From Shewanella oncorhynchi (GTDB taxonomy: Bacteria; Pseudomonadota; Gammaproteobacteria; Enterobacterales; Shewanellaceae): 64,000 nt of DNA. The position numbers and the translations under genes are program-made. The notes below the pieces were generated by a model. The model saw only the letters and a list, made by a program, of their open reading frames with translations. It was not told where the DNA came from and ran no database searches. Below, in pieces: positions 1-9,628 of the stretch; positions within the stretch are counted from its first letter, which is position 1, and every line of letters begins with the position of its first letter. The stretch lies in contig NZ_JABAEB010000002.1 of the NCBI RefSeq assembly GCF_012584455.1, forward strand, positions 248,001 through 312,000, read 5' to 3'.

Positions 1-75
1 CCAGCAAGCCGCCTAAGCGGGACTCGCTAACCTCATTCGAGGTAAGGGCGATAAAGACAAGATAAGGGCTAAATA

Positions 76-109
76 AAGGCAAGGTGAGGAGCGATCTTCA
101 TCTTGCCTT
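76..109 (-). terminator. Possible terminator hairpin after the DUF3087 gene
   Basis: Eight-base arms (AAGGCAAG / CTTGCCTT) enclose an 18-nt loop just past the stop codon of the minus-strand gene. On the minus strand they are followed only by a short mixed T/A run, so termination strength is uncertain. The remaining bases to the window edge contain a small ACCTC-GAAT-GAGGT hairpin and no recognisable gene. Confidence 0.4.
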
Positions 110-116
110 ATCAGTA

Positions 117-641
117 TCAAAAAGGACGCGTCAGCAGCTCAGGCGTAAATTGTTCAGGCGACAGCAATAAATCTAAGCTCTCGATTTGTGCATTCAAACG
201 ATTGAGATCTTGAGTCAGCGCTGGCAAGGTCAGGGTATTGTCATCGAGCTCATACACTTGCCTTAAACTCGTGTAATAAAACAGCAGTATAATCAAAGCA
301 TTCACATCATTTTGCGCCGCAGCGGCTTTAATCTTTATCAACTTGCGATAGATACGATTATGGAGCTGCTTTAATTGCCACACATAATAAATTTCGCTGA
401 AGAAGGGTTTGTCCTTCAAGTTATAAATCACTGCGCTACACAGACCCAGACTGAAAATCACCCCTAAGAGATTCAAATGGAAATTACCTGTAGGCTCGCC
501 CGGCACAGGCGTTGCCCCAAACAGCGCAATCAGCCCAGCACCCAAAAGCAATGACAGCACGACTAAGCTAACAACTAAAATTACGATGAATAAATTCATT
601 TTTTTACGATACAAGGTTTTATCTATTTCCTGCAGCTTCAT
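117..641 (-). CDS. DUF3087-type small inner-membrane protein
   Basis: Small protein of 174 residues with two hydrophobic segments (about residues 15-40 and 55-75) followed by a soluble, leucine-rich and probably helical C-terminal half. The opening MKLQEIDKTLYRKKMN and the overall plan fit the DUF3087 family of marine gammaproteobacteria, whose function is unknown. An upstream in-frame ATG would add 15 residues, but the internal ATG at 641 has a GCGGGA-like ribosome site and gives the family-like N-terminus, so I chose it. The gene is transcribed away from the solute-binding protein next door, with about 390 nt between the two starts. The family assignment is from memory of the motif. No function can be inferred beyond an inner-membrane location. 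Confidence 0.7.
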   Translation of the reverse strand: MKLQEIDKTLYRKKMNLFIVILVVSLVVLSLLLGAGLIALFGATPVPGEPTGNFHLNLLGVIFSLGLCSAVIYNLKDKPFFSEIYYVWQLKQLHNRIYRKLIKIKAAAAQNDVNALIILLFYYTSLRQVYELDDNTLTLPALTQDLNRLNAQIESLDLLLSPEQFTPELLTRPF

Positions 642-1032
642 AACATCCCGCTCAAATAGGCCGCCTAGCGTTGGCGTATCAATCAATTAGTGGCAGAGCA
701 TACCCCAATCCCCTTTATTCGGCCTTAACTGATTTAAACGCATAACTAAAATACATTTCTCATCCTCACCCGCAAGCGATACAAATTGACACCTTTAGGT
801 ATCATTAAACGGTCTGAAGAATAGGATGATGTATCAATTGAAGATCAACGGCTTAATACCCTTACGATTCTCACTAATCTCACGTTTATCTCAAAACATA
901 AAAATGTTAACGTGCGCCCCAATCAAGGTAAAATTTGCTAACCTTAATCTCAGTGAATTTCATCATGGTATCGCCACCTTTTGCGAGATACCTAGCCTTA
1001 AGCTCCCGCATTCAAACCACACAAGGAATGCC
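642..1032. other. Divergent intergenic region
   Basis: About 390 nt separate two divergent starts. An open frame from 826 runs into the solute-binding protein, but its first 69 codons do not look like protein of that family and lie upstream of a good signal peptide, so I treat them as non-coding leader. A TTGACA hexamer occurs at 786-791 without a convincing -10 partner. No other motif seen. Confidence 0.4.
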
Positions 1033-1794
1033 ATGATACTCAGCAAAGGCTTTGCACAAGTCGTCCTTTTGGCGCTCAGCAGCCTTTGCTTGACTGCACA
1101 GGCCAAAGACCTGCTCGCAGTGGGTTCGAGTTTCAGTCAAATTTTTGAACTACAAGCCAATGGAGAATATACAGGCTTAGGTGTCGATATTTTGAATCGC
1201 TTCGCCCAGCAGCAAAGTGTGAACATTCACTATCAAATTACCCCATGGCGCCGCGCTATCTCTATGGTTGAACGTGGCCAAGCGGATATTCTTATTGGTC
1301 CCTACGATACCCCAGAACGTAATGCCAACTTGGTTTTTGCGGCGAAGGCATTTTACCGCGATGATATGGTGTTTTATGCTCGGGCAGACAATGAAATAGT
1401 GTGGAATGGCGACTATGCCAGTATTAAAACGCAACGGATTGGAAAAATGCAGGGCTGGAGTTATGGCACACGGTTTACTGAACAAACTAAATCATTAAAT
1501 ATCAATGAATTTGTCGATATTAAAAGTGGCATAGAACGGCTTTCGCGGGGTGATTTAGATTTACTCGCCACCAATAGTCGCAATACAAATGCAGTGCTCG
1601 CCCAAATCAAAATCCCTAAAGCAATTACGCCAATCATGCCGATAATCGATGTCCGAGATGGCTTTATGGCTTTTCCGAAACAAGCTAAATTTGATCCGCT
1701 AAGAACTCGTTTTGACAGCTTCTTCGAGGAGATGATCCAAAATGGCACACTCACGACACTCGGCCAAAAATACCGCGTGACCTTGCCTTACTGA
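1033..1794 (+). CDS. Periplasmic solute-binding protein, SBP_bac_3 family
   Basis: Predicted secreted binding protein of 253 residues. The chosen ATG is preceded by AAGGA at a spacing of 5 nt and opens a clear signal peptide (MILSKGFAQVVLL..., probable cleavage after AQA). The mature part has the plan of extracytoplasmic amino-acid-binding domains of family 3: an N-terminal lobe with GLGVDILNRFA, the segment PWRRAISMVERGQADILIGPY at about 70-90, and a C-terminal GTLTTLGQKY helix. No permease or ATPase gene is adjacent. In Shewanella and Vibrio such orphan proteins are common and often need not serve an ABC importer. The ligand cannot be read from the sequence; a polar amino acid or related small molecule is only a family-level guess. 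Confidence 0.8.
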   Translation: MILSKGFAQVVLLALSSLCLTAQAKDLLAVGSSFSQIFELQANGEYTGLGVDILNRFAQQQSVNIHYQITPWRRAISMVERGQADILIGPYDTPERNANLVFAAKAFYRDDMVFYARADNEIVWNGDYASIKTQRIGKMQGWSYGTRFTEQTKSLNINEFVDIKSGIERLSRGDLDLLATNSRNTNAVLAQIKIPKAITPIMPIIDVRDGFMAFPKQAKFDPLRTRFDSFFEEMIQNGTLTTLGQKYRVTLPY

Positions 1795-1872
1795 TCCAAC
1801 CTTACTGTTCCCACCAAATCCGCCCCTCTTATCTTTGCTCACACCTGTAATAAAGAGTAATGGAGAACTCTG

Positions 1873-2979
1873 TTAGCTTAGACAAGCAATCAACTGCTGC
1901 TCAATCTCGTCCCAATTGACGTCGTCCATGGTAATCATTTCTAGTCTGGAATCTAAGGAGTCATCGAGTTCAACTACAGTAAACTCATGGTCAATCCAGT
2001 TAAATCCCGCAATTCCATCAGTAGTGATCATCACAGCCTTTAATCTAAGCAACACTTGCCCAACGTCGGATGACTGAGCTTGCCGCTGAATAAAATCCAT
2101 TAATTTATCAAAATCAAATTCTTGGCTCGGTTCAAACACCCAACCGCAGCTAAAACAACCTTCACCTTGATTCTGCTTTCGCACTATACCGCGATCATCA
2201 AAATCAAGTGCGGCTTCGATTGCACCTTCGGCAAAGAGGCTCAACTCACTCAAGCGCGAACCACCAGCACGAAACAAGCTTGGGGCAGTCGTCGGTAGGC
2301 TGCCCAGCTTTAGGCCCGCGCTAGCATGCCCATTTATATTGAGTGACACGCGCCTTGGTTGGTTAAGATAGTCCAGCAAAGCGCTAGGTAAAGGCTGTTG
2401 ATTTGAGTGGCTCACTACAGGAATATCAGTACGTTCAATATGGCTTAAATAAGTCTGTAATTCATAGAGTAACTTAGTATTTTCAGCATCATACAAGTCA
2501 GACTTAGTTGCGATGATCACATCGGCCACTTGCAACTGTTGAATAAAATTTGCATGTTCGCGATAGCGAGGATCGTGGATCTTACGCGCGTCCACCAAAC
2601 ATAGGGTGCTACGCAGTGAAATCACATTCTGATAATGGGGCGCACTCAGTACTTTAATGATTTCATTAGGATGCCCAAGCCCAGTCGGTTCAATCAATAA
2701 GCGGTCAGGTTTCGCTTTCGCAATCAACTGATTGATGGCCACTTGTGTCGGTACGCCCGCGGCGCAGCACATACAGCCACCCGCAACCTCACGAATTTGT
2801 ATGCCGTTATCGGAGGAATTCAGTAACCCCGCATCAATGCCGACCTCACCAAATTCATTGACCAGTACTGCCCAAATTTCATCCGCGGGTTTAGTCGCCA
2901 GCAATTGCTTAATCAGAGAGGTTTTACCTACACCTAAAAAACCTGTAATGATATTGGTGGGAATCGCTTTGATAATCAT
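1873..2979 (-). CDS. CobW/COG0523-family metal-chaperone GTPase
   Basis: G3E-family GTPase of 368 residues. Visible motifs are the Walker A GFLGVGKTS (residues 13-21), the family metal-binding motif GCMCC (CxCC) near residue 68, EPTGLGHP for the switch region, and TKSDL as the base-recognition (NKxD-like) motif near 158. A C-terminal CobW_C domain contains EGCFSCGWVF. COG0523 proteins insert or deliver metals, often zinc, to client enzymes. The exact client is unknown. I found no Zur-like box upstream, and the region before the start lacks a Shine-Dalgarno sequence, so initiation may be weak or leaderless. It stands alone: an intrinsic terminator at 3046-3073 separates it from the helicase gene upstream. 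Confidence 0.85.
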   Translation of the reverse strand: MIIKAIPTNIITGFLGVGKTSLIKQLLATKPADEIWAVLVNEFGEVGIDAGLLNSSDNGIQIREVAGGCMCCAAGVPTQVAINQLIAKAKPDRLLIEPTGLGHPNEIIKVLSAPHYQNVISLRSTLCLVDARKIHDPRYREHANFIQQLQVADVIIATKSDLYDAENTKLLYELQTYLSHIERTDIPVVSHSNQQPLPSALLDYLNQPRRVSLNINGHASAGLKLGSLPTTAPSLFRAGGSRLSELSLFAEGAIEAALDFDDRGIVRKQNQGEGCFSCGWVFEPSQEFDFDKLMDFIQRQAQSSDVGQVLLRLKAVMITTDGIAGFNWIDHEFTVVELDDSLDSRLEMITMDDVNWDEIEQQLIACLS

Positions 2980-3045
2980 AAGGAAACTCGCTCGAATAGA
3001 AAGCTTAGCGCTCGAGTGTAGAAGTATTGGCTTTGAAGCTCAACA

Positions 3046-3073
3046 AAAAGCGCATCGGTGAGGATGCGCTTTT
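3046..3073 (-). terminator. Intrinsic terminator after the RhlE-type helicase gene
   Basis: Perfect 11-bp stem AAAAGCGCATC / GATGCGCTTTT with a 6-nt loop. On the minus strand it ends in TTTTTG. It lies about 150 nt past the helicase stop and before the CobW gene, so it should end helicase transcripts. Confidence 0.75.
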
Positions 3074-3219
3074 AGAATGGCGACAGGCTATGTAGCAAAA
3101 TATGCAACTGACTATTCAACAGTCAAATCAACAAACTAGGCAACCGTTAAACGGCTAAGCTAATAGGTACTTTGCACTTATTAGCCTTGATTGTTGTGCT
3201 TAGCTTATTTTGACTTAAC

Positions 3220-4638
3220 TTATTTTGACTTATTGGTGCGAGAGCCAAAACCTGACTTATTGCTCACCAAATTCGACTTAGGTTTAGTCGCATTAAACGG
3301 CTTACCTGAGCCAGAAGCAGGTTTGGCACGGCTAGAGGATTTATCGCCACTGGTTTTGCTATCCTGCGCTTTACCTTTAGCGTACTTGCCCTGACGAGAC
3401 TGACCAATAGTACGATCCTGCGGCGCCTTATGGCTCCACTTTCCAATCGGCTTAATCGGTGCCGCGGGCGCATCACGGTAACGGGCAGGCAAAGGTGTGC
3501 CTTCTTCATAACCCGGTTGTACCGACACGGGCAGTTTCTGCTCAATCAAGGCTTCAATTTCAGCGAGCATTTCATCGTCAGAAGGTGAAACAAACGAAAT
3601 CGCGCGACCCGTTAATCCTGCTCGGCCAGTACGACCAATACGATGGATATAATCTTCGGCAAGGAAAGGTAATTCAAGGTTGATCACCATAGGCAAGGCA
3701 TGAATGTCTAAACCACGAGCGGCCACATCGGTCGCCACCAGCACCCGCAATTTACCGGCTTTAAACTCTTCCAACACCCGATTACGGGCGCCTTGTGTTT
3801 TATCGCCGTGGAATACACCTGCGGCTATGCCATCAAGCTTTAATTCTTGTAATAAATGCTCGGCGCTTTCTTTCGTGCTGGCAAACACCAGTACTTGGCG
3901 CCAATTGTTGCGGCCAACGAGTTCTGACAACAGCTCGGCTTTGCGACGTTTATCAACTCGATAGACTTCCTGCACAACTGTGGATGCGGTAGTCGTGTCA
4001 GCAACATTCACCCACTGAGGTTCATTCAGCATTTTCTCGGCGAGTTGTTTGACGGCATCGCTATAGGTCGCTGAAAACAACATGGTTTGATGCTGCGGCG
4101 CAATTAAGCGTTTCACTTTTTCAATGTCGCGCACAAAACCCATGTCTAGCATACGGTCGGCTTCGTCGATCACTAATGTGGTAACGCTCGACAAATCTAA
4201 CTGGAATTGGCCAATAATGTCGAATAAACGACCAGGAGTTGCCACCAAAATATCAACGCCCTGCTCTACCCCTTTACGCTGGGGATTCATGTTGGCGCCA
4301 CCGTAAACAGCTAAGGTTTTCAGTGGTAGGAACTGGCTGTATTTTTGGATATTTTCGCAGACTTGAATCGCAAGTTCGCGGGTTGGAGTCATCACCAACG
4401 CGCGTAAAATCGGTTTATCATTGCTGTCGCTTGTTAAAGACTCGGCCGCCAACTTTTCAAGTACAGGCAGAGCAAAGGAAGCCGTCTTACCTGTACCCGT
4501 TTGGGCGCAGGCCATAATGTCTTTGCCTTCAAAGGCAAGCGGGATCACTTTCTCCTGCACTTGAGTGAGTTGCTGATAGCCACACTCAGTTATCGCATTC
4601 AAAATAGGAGAAGATAAACCGAGTGTTTCAAATTTCAT
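3220..4638 (-). CDS. rhlE: DEAD-box RNA helicase, RhlE type
   Basis: ATP-dependent RNA helicase of 472 residues. The order of motifs is classical: Q-motif region (GYQQLTQVQ), motif I AQTGTGKT, PTRELA, TPGR, DEAD (VIDEADRMLDMGF), SAT, then the second RecA domain with ARGLD and HRIGRTGRAG. Beyond about residue 375 comes a low-complexity, lysine-, serine- and glycine-rich tail that probably binds RNA non-specifically, as in other RhlE proteins. Likely roles are ribosome assembly or mRNA turnover in the cytoplasm, especially in the cold. A GC-rich hairpin pair lies 50-90 nt upstream of the start and may be a 5' leader structure. A second RhlE-like gene is at 47668-48906; which of the two is the functional equivalent of E. 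coli rhlE cannot be decided here. Confidence 0.85.
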   Translation of the reverse strand: MKFETLGLSSPILNAITECGYQQLTQVQEKVIPLAFEGKDIMACAQTGTGKTASFALPVLEKLAAESLTSDSNDKPILRALVMTPTRELAIQVCENIQKYSQFLPLKTLAVYGGANMNPQRKGVEQGVDILVATPGRLFDIIGQFQLDLSSVTTLVIDEADRMLDMGFVRDIEKVKRLIAPQHQTMLFSATYSDAVKQLAEKMLNEPQWVNVADTTTASTVVQEVYRVDKRRKAELLSELVGRNNWRQVLVFASTKESAEHLLQELKLDGIAAGVFHGDKTQGARNRVLEEFKAGKLRVLVATDVAARGLDIHALPMVINLELPFLAEDYIHRIGRTGRAGLTGRAISFVSPSDDEMLAEIEALIEQKLPVSVQPGYEEGTPLPARYRDAPAAPIKPIGKWSHKAPQDRTIGQSRQGKYAKGKAQDSKTSGDKSSSRAKPASGSGKPFNATKPKSNLVSNKSGFGSRTNKSK

Positions 4639-4688
4639 AGGGACTCTTTAGCTAAGTAGTAAAACTTTGATGCGAGGTGATACTCAAT

Positions 4689-4728
4689 GCCCCAACGCGG
4701 GGCCGCGGAGTCTAGCAAAATCCGCGGC
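4689..4728. promoter_or_regulatory. Overlapping GC-rich hairpins between the GGDEF-EAL and helicase genes
   Basis: GCCCC-AACGC-GGGGC (4689-4703) shares bases with the larger GCCGCGGA / TCCGCGGC hairpin (4702-4728), so only one can form fully at a time. The larger stem is followed by GTTTTTA on the plus strand but by no T-run on the minus strand, where both flanking genes are read. It may end the upstream gene weakly or form a switchable leader of the helicase mRNA. Confidence 0.4.
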
Positions 4729-4767
4729 GTTTTTATAGGCAATTATCGCCACTAAGTTAATATCTCC

Positions 4768-7700
4768 TCAGACATGGGAGACTAAAAGCGGATCCTGTAA
4801 GTATTTTTGGCTAAATTCACCCGCAGGCACAGGTCTTGAGAACAAGTAACCTTGGCCGTAGTCACAACCTGCAGCCAACAACACTTGGCACTGCGCCTCG
4901 GTTTCGACACCTTCGGCAATCACCTTCATTCCCAACTTGTGGGCCATCACGATAATCGCCTCGCAGAGAATTTGATCGTTTGAATCGGTATCGATATGGC
5001 GGGTAAAAGATTGATCAATTTTAAGATAATCAATGTCAAACTTTTTCAAATAGGCGAGTGACGAATAGCCAGTACCAAAATCGTCCAGCGACACTTGCAC
5101 ACCCGCATCGCGGTAGGCCAGTAGTTTTTCGGTTACACCCATACTGGCATCCAATAACAAGCCTTCGGTAATTTCAACGCACACGCCCGCGCCTGTAATA
5201 TTAAGATCTTGCAATAACTTCAACCAATCATTGAGCAGCGTGCCTTCATCACGAAATTGAATTGGGGATTTATTGACGCTGATTTGGATTTCAACCCCTA
5301 ATTCATGACGCCACGCCGCACTCTGGCGAGCGGCTTGCTCGAACACCCAATTGCCGATTTCAACAATCAAGCCAGTATCCTCCGCCACAGGAATAAACTC
5401 TGCAGGCGACACAGCACCACGCTCTGCATGATGCCAGCGGATCAAGGCTTCAGCCTTGGTCACTTCACCCGTTGCTAAGGCAACAATCGGCTGATAATGC
5501 AGTTCAAATTCTTTATTCACGACCGCTTGACGTAAGTCTTGGATCAAGCGCATGCGGTATTTGGCGTATTCCTGCATCGATGGGGTGAAATAGTTGAAGC
5601 GATTACGCCCTTGATCTTTCGCCGCATACATAGCCTGATCCGCATGCTTGAGAAGCCCTTCAATACTGGTCGAATCATCGGGATATAAAGTAATCCCAAT
5701 ACTGACACTGATATAAGCGGTTTCTTCCCCTAACACATAGGGTTCGGCAATTCGTCGCAAAATATTCTCGGCGACGCGCTCAATCCCCTTATGGTCTTCC
5801 ATCGAACTTAACACCACAGTAAATTCATCGCCGCCAAGACGCGCCACGACGTCGGCATCACGCACACAGGATTTCAATCGACTCGCGGTTTCTATCAACA
5901 GTAAATCGCCCATGGCATGGCCTAAGGTGTCATTCACTTCTTTAAAGAAATCTAAGTCCAAGAACAATAAGGCAAAGTGGTTGCGATTGCGGTCTGCATT
6001 TTTCACTTCACTGCTTAAATACTCCAACAACATGCGCCGATTAGGCAACCCCGTCAGCGTATCGTAGTTAGCTTGTTTCCAAATCAGATGCTCATTTTGC
6101 TTCTTATCGGTAATGTCTGAGAACAGGGCAACACGTCGATAGGGATGGCCTTCTTTATCATTAATGGTATTGATGGTTAACCAGATGACATATTCCTCGC
6201 CATTTTTGCGCCGCTGCCACATTTCCCCCTGCCATTGGCCTTTCTCGCGGATATCATTATTCATTTTGTTGTAAAAATCACGGCCATTAAGGTCACAATA
6301 AAGTAGCCGAATATGTTGGTCCCGCACTTCAAATTCGCGATAACCCGTCATCACACTAAAGGCGGCGTTGACGGTAATAATCACGCCCTTTTCATCGAGG
6401 ACACTCATGGCTTCTGAGCTGTTATCGTAAACCAGTGCCGACAACTTTAAGGATTCTTCGATAAGTTTTGCGTCGGTAATATCGGTATAGGTTCCACACA
6501 TACGCAGAGCATTGTTGTTTGCATCTCTGCTCACGACTTTACCTGTATCAAGGATCCACCGCACCTTACGGTTTACGGTATTTAAGCGGTACTCCATCTT
6601 ATGTTGCGCCGTTTCGCCACGAATATGGGCCTCAATCGAATGCAGCACTTTAGGCCTGTCTTCGGCGACTATCGCATCCATCCATTGGCGACTATTAGCG
6701 TTGAGCATATCAACATCGCAGCCAAGAATATCGGCGCTGCGGGCGTTACGTTCGATACGATCATTACGAATATCCCAATCCCACACCCCAAGATCGCTAC
6801 TGCTTAACACCAGTTCGAGTTGTTCACGGCTAGCGAGCACCTCTTGGTCGGCAATGGCCTGTGAGGTGATATCTAAATATCCAGCAATAACAAGCAACAC
6901 GGCATTATTACCACCACGCTTACAGGCGACTGTCATATGGGTGTAAACCACGCTGCCGTCTTTAACGATAAAACGTTTATCCATCTCGTAATTATCGATA
7001 TCCCCCCGCAGCATAAGCTCAAATTTCAGGGCATCCGCTTCTAAATCATCGGGATGAGTAATTTGTGCCCACGTCATCCGTAGCAATTCAGCTTCTGAAT
7101 ACTTGAGCATTTGACATAACCGTGGATTCACCTTTATCCACTTTTGATCTATCCCCGTTATTGCAATACCAATATTGCCCGCGTTGAATTGGCTCCTAAA
7201 AAGAAAATCATCCTGCAGACGAATTTGTTCATCACGCTCTAATTCAAAACGTCGCGATAACAAGCGGCTCAGTAGCCAAGTCGCAATTGGGAAAATGGTC
7301 AATACTGGGAGGGTCACTTTGGCGAGCAATGGCATTGCTATGCCATCGGGTAGAAATAAGAACCACAACAACATCACGATATGAACGGTATAGGCAAAGA
7401 GAAAAATTTCTCCACCTGAAATATTGGCTAACAGAGACTTACGATATTGACGCCAGATCACCCCGATTAAACCGGATGACACTATCACGCCGACGCCAAT
7501 CCATATACCAGCGCCACCGATACTGATGCGATACAGCGCCGTCATCACGACAGCAACCAAGGTCGGTAAACCACCGAAAAATAGACCAGAAATACAGAGA
7601 ATAACCGAACGGGTATCAAAGAAAACGCCAGGCAAATATACCCAAGGCGTACTCATAATAGTGATACCAATACCACCGATGAGCATCCCAATAATGATGC

Positions 7701-7815
7701 GCCACAGTAAAAAATACTGCCGCTGATGCTTTTTAGGGATCACGTCGTACAAAAAGACCAACGCCAGCAATAAAGCCGCATTTTGTACCAACGGAAAGAG
7801 AATACCTTTATCCAT
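4768..7815 (-). CDS. Membrane sensor with 5TM, PAS, GGDEF and EAL domains
   Basis: Large c-di-GMP turnover protein of 1015 residues. The first 190 residues hold five or six transmembrane helices of the 5TM-5TMR (LytS-like) type. They are followed by three PAS/PAC repeats (about 205-335, 340-455 and 460-580), a GGDEF domain (about 590-745; active-site motif GGDEF in RLGGDEFTVVL) and an EAL domain (about 765-1005; EALIRW, EITEGLL, DDFGTGYSSLAYLKKF, EGVETEAQC). Both catalytic motifs are intact, so diguanylate cyclase, phosphodiesterase or both activities are possible. The EAL loop has NKSPIQF where many enzymes have NxS. The signal sensed by the membrane and PAS parts is unknown. The gene is monocistronic in appearance. 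Confidence 0.88.
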   Translation of the reverse strand: MDKGILFPLVQNAALLLALVFLYDVIPKKHQRQYFLLWRIIIGMLIGGIGITIMSTPWVYLPGVFFDTRSVILCISGLFFGGLPTLVAVVMTALYRISIGGAGIWIGVGVIVSSGLIGVIWRQYRKSLLANISGGEIFLFAYTVHIVMLLWFLFLPDGIAMPLLAKVTLPVLTIFPIATWLLSRLLSRRFELERDEQIRLQDDFLFRSQFNAGNIGIAITGIDQKWIKVNPRLCQMLKYSEAELLRMTWAQITHPDDLEADALKFELMLRGDIDNYEMDKRFIVKDGSVVYTHMTVACKRGGNNAVLLVIAGYLDITSQAIADQEVLASREQLELVLSSSDLGVWDWDIRNDRIERNARSADILGCDVDMLNANSRQWMDAIVAEDRPKVLHSIEAHIRGETAQHKMEYRLNTVNRKVRWILDTGKVVSRDANNNALRMCGTYTDITDAKLIEESLKLSALVYDNSSEAMSVLDEKGVIITVNAAFSVMTGYREFEVRDQHIRLLYCDLNGRDFYNKMNNDIREKGQWQGEMWQRRKNGEEYVIWLTINTINDKEGHPYRRVALFSDITDKKQNEHLIWKQANYDTLTGLPNRRMLLEYLSSEVKNADRNRNHFALLFLDLDFFKEVNDTLGHAMGDLLLIETASRLKSCVRDADVVARLGGDEFTVVLSSMEDHKGIERVAENILRRIAEPYVLGEETAYISVSIGITLYPDDSTSIEGLLKHADQAMYAAKDQGRNRFNYFTPSMQEYAKYRMRLIQDLRQAVVNKEFELHYQPIVALATGEVTKAEALIRWHHAERGAVSPAEFIPVAEDTGLIVEIGNWVFEQAARQSAAWRHELGVEIQISVNKSPIQFRDEGTLLNDWLKLLQDLNITGAGVCVEITEGLLLDASMGVTEKLLAYRDAGVQVSLDDFGTGYSSLAYLKKFDIDYLKIDQSFTRHIDTDSNDQILCEAIIVMAHKLGMKVIAEGVETEAQCQVLLAAGCDYGQGYLFSRPVPAGEFSQKYLQDPLLVSHV

Positions 7816-7943
7816 AACTCAGAGAGCGACTCCAAAAATGAGGGGGCTTGATACCATTTTAACATTCCCCCACAAGTGTAGCAGAATCACTTAGAAATCA
7901 TGCGTTAATTCCCTTTGCCGCATCACACTTTGGACTTACCACA

Positions 7944-9563
7944 TTACATTTTGCAATAGAGTTGTTGACGATATTGCTCTGCAATAGAATGCCAGTCAAA
8001 ACGCTGTGCCATGGCCGCAGCACGCACTTGTGACCATGTTTCCCCCTCGAAACAAGCAATGGCTTGCGTCAACCTTTGCAAAAACGCTTCGGCTTGCTCA
8101 TTTAAGCTATTGCCGTTAAAAGCAAAACCATTAACGCCATCCTCAACGGTATCCTTTAAACCGCCTACACTATGCACTAAACATGGCTGTCCCGCGCGCA
8201 TGGCCAACATTTGACTGATGCCACAGGGCTCAAAGGAACTTGGCATCAAAAATAGATCGCCATGCTGATACAGCGCTTCGGATAACGCCTCGTTGTATCC
8301 CTGCAAAAATAATAGGTTATCGTATTTAGCCCCTAACGCTTGGAAAGACTTAGCAATCGATGCATCGCCACTGCCGAGTAAAATCAGCAGCGCCGTCGGT
8401 TTTGTTTGCTTCAATGCTTTAAGTAAGGTTTCAAGCACAGATAAACCCGAGGGCAATTGATGGCGCAGCAGTAAGACTTTTTGATCGGTCAAACGGCCCA
8501 CCGAAGTCAATAACAGACTCGGTACTTGCTCCGCCATCGCTTGACGCCAATGGGCTTGGGTGCGGGCAAAGGCGATCATGTCCACGCCACTCACTTGCGT
8601 TTGATGCCCCTGCCATTGCACTAACGCAGTTTCAATCGCACTGAGCAATTGCTTGAACTCGGGTACTTGAATACGCGCAGGTGGCTTAGCGGGTAAATCC
8701 GATACTGACGAATACACACAGCCATTTAAAATCCCCACCACTTTGCCGTCATTGGCCTTGGCCTGTAAGTCTTGCTCTAACCCTTCACCACCAAAGAATC
8801 CCGCTTCGGGTCTGGAGGGCTGCAACACTTCTTTGGCATAACTGGGTGAGACTAAATGCACTTTATCGCTCAGCACTATGCCCATGCGCATAGGGTTAAC
8901 ACAGTAAGGATAACGGGGATCAGTAATTAACTGTTTTTGCCCCTGCGTCAAAGTGGCAAACAGCTCGGGAAACCAAGCCGCAAAGGAGGATGAGTCTTGG
9001 CTTAAGGGACGTATCCCCTGCAGTGCAAGATTGTGGATAGAGAACACACACTCAATGTCTTTGAGAACACTGAACTCAGGCACGAATGCTCTTAACATGG
9101 CTAAGCAGCCCGCATGCCAGTCATGTAAATGCAGCACAGTCGGCATAGGCACTCGGCCAGTAACTAATGCTGTCGCGACGCTCGCGCAAAGGAAAGCAAA
9201 CTTAGTCGCATCGTCGGCGAAAGGACGCTCGGCACTGCCTTGGCTATAAATCTGCCCAGGTACGGATTGCCATAATGCATGTTCGAGCAAATAAATCATC
9301 GCCTCTGGCACATGGGGATGGGGCATGGAAAACAAATGCACTCGCTCCAATCGACCACCAAAGGCCACAGTTAACTCACCCAGATCTTGGGGTTGATTCG
9401 CTACCGCAGTCAAAAAGCCATAGCTTGGCATGATCACATCGACGCACAAATCAACACCCGCCAAAGCGGCGGGTAAATCACGGATGACATCCGCCATACC
9501 GCCAACCTTGGCGCCCGCAAGGGCACCGTTTTCAGCCGCGACCATCAAAATGCGTTGTTTCAA
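7944..9563 (-). CDS. glgA: Glycogen synthase (ADP-glucose-dependent)
   Basis: GT5-family glycogen synthase of 539 residues, transferring glucose from ADP-glucose to the growing alpha-1,4-glucan. The donor-binding motif appears as KVGG (residues 19-22; many homologues have K-T/S/V-GGL). HLHDWHAGC sits near 145-153, and the C-terminal PSSFEPCGISQ motif, with the family's conserved glutamate, near 440. The start codon is TTG, preceded by GGGAG about 11 nt upstream; an in-frame ATG 6 codons later would cut into the first beta strand. It is the last gene of the glg cluster. About 100 nt separate it from glgC, containing a 7-bp hairpin and a 17-bp tandem repeat. Confidence 0.92.
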   Translation of the reverse strand: MKQRILMVAAENGALAGAKVGGMADVIRDLPAALAGVDLCVDVIMPSYGFLTAVANQPQDLGELTVAFGGRLERVHLFSMPHPHVPEAMIYLLEHALWQSVPGQIYSQGSAERPFADDATKFAFLCASVATALVTGRVPMPTVLHLHDWHAGCLAMLRAFVPEFSVLKDIECVFSIHNLALQGIRPLSQDSSSFAAWFPELFATLTQGQKQLITDPRYPYCVNPMRMGIVLSDKVHLVSPSYAKEVLQPSRPEAGFFGGEGLEQDLQAKANDGKVVGILNGCVYSSVSDLPAKPPARIQVPEFKQLLSAIETALVQWQGHQTQVSGVDMIAFARTQAHWRQAMAEQVPSLLLTSVGRLTDQKVLLLRHQLPSGLSVLETLLKALKQTKPTALLILLGSGDASIAKSFQALGAKYDNLLFLQGYNEALSEALYQHGDLFLMPSSFEPCGISQMLAMRAGQPCLVHSVGGLKDTVEDGVNGFAFNGNSLNEQAEAFLQRLTQAIACFEGETWSQVRAAAMAQRFDWHSIAEQYRQQLYCKM

Positions 9564-9593
9564 TTAATTGGATACTCCCGCTACTTCAACTGT

Positions 9594-9612
9594 GCAGCTT
9601 TTATTAAGCTGC
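9594..9612 (-). other. Small hairpin between glgC and glgA
   Basis: GCAGCTT-TTATT-AAGCTGC, a 7-bp stem with a 5-nt loop, lies about 30 nt upstream of the glgA start. There is no T-run on the minus strand. It may modulate read-through from glgC to glgA. Confidence 0.3.
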
Positions 9613-9628
9613 CTATACCTAAGCCATT

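Noticed and set aside
826..1032. N-terminal extension of the solute-binding protein
   Set aside because: It precedes a proper signal peptide and ribosome site, so it is leader DNA.
2980..3045. Possible Zur box before the CobW-type gene
   Set aside because: Only two CGCTCGA heptamers are visible; nothing resembling the AT-rich Zur palindrome.
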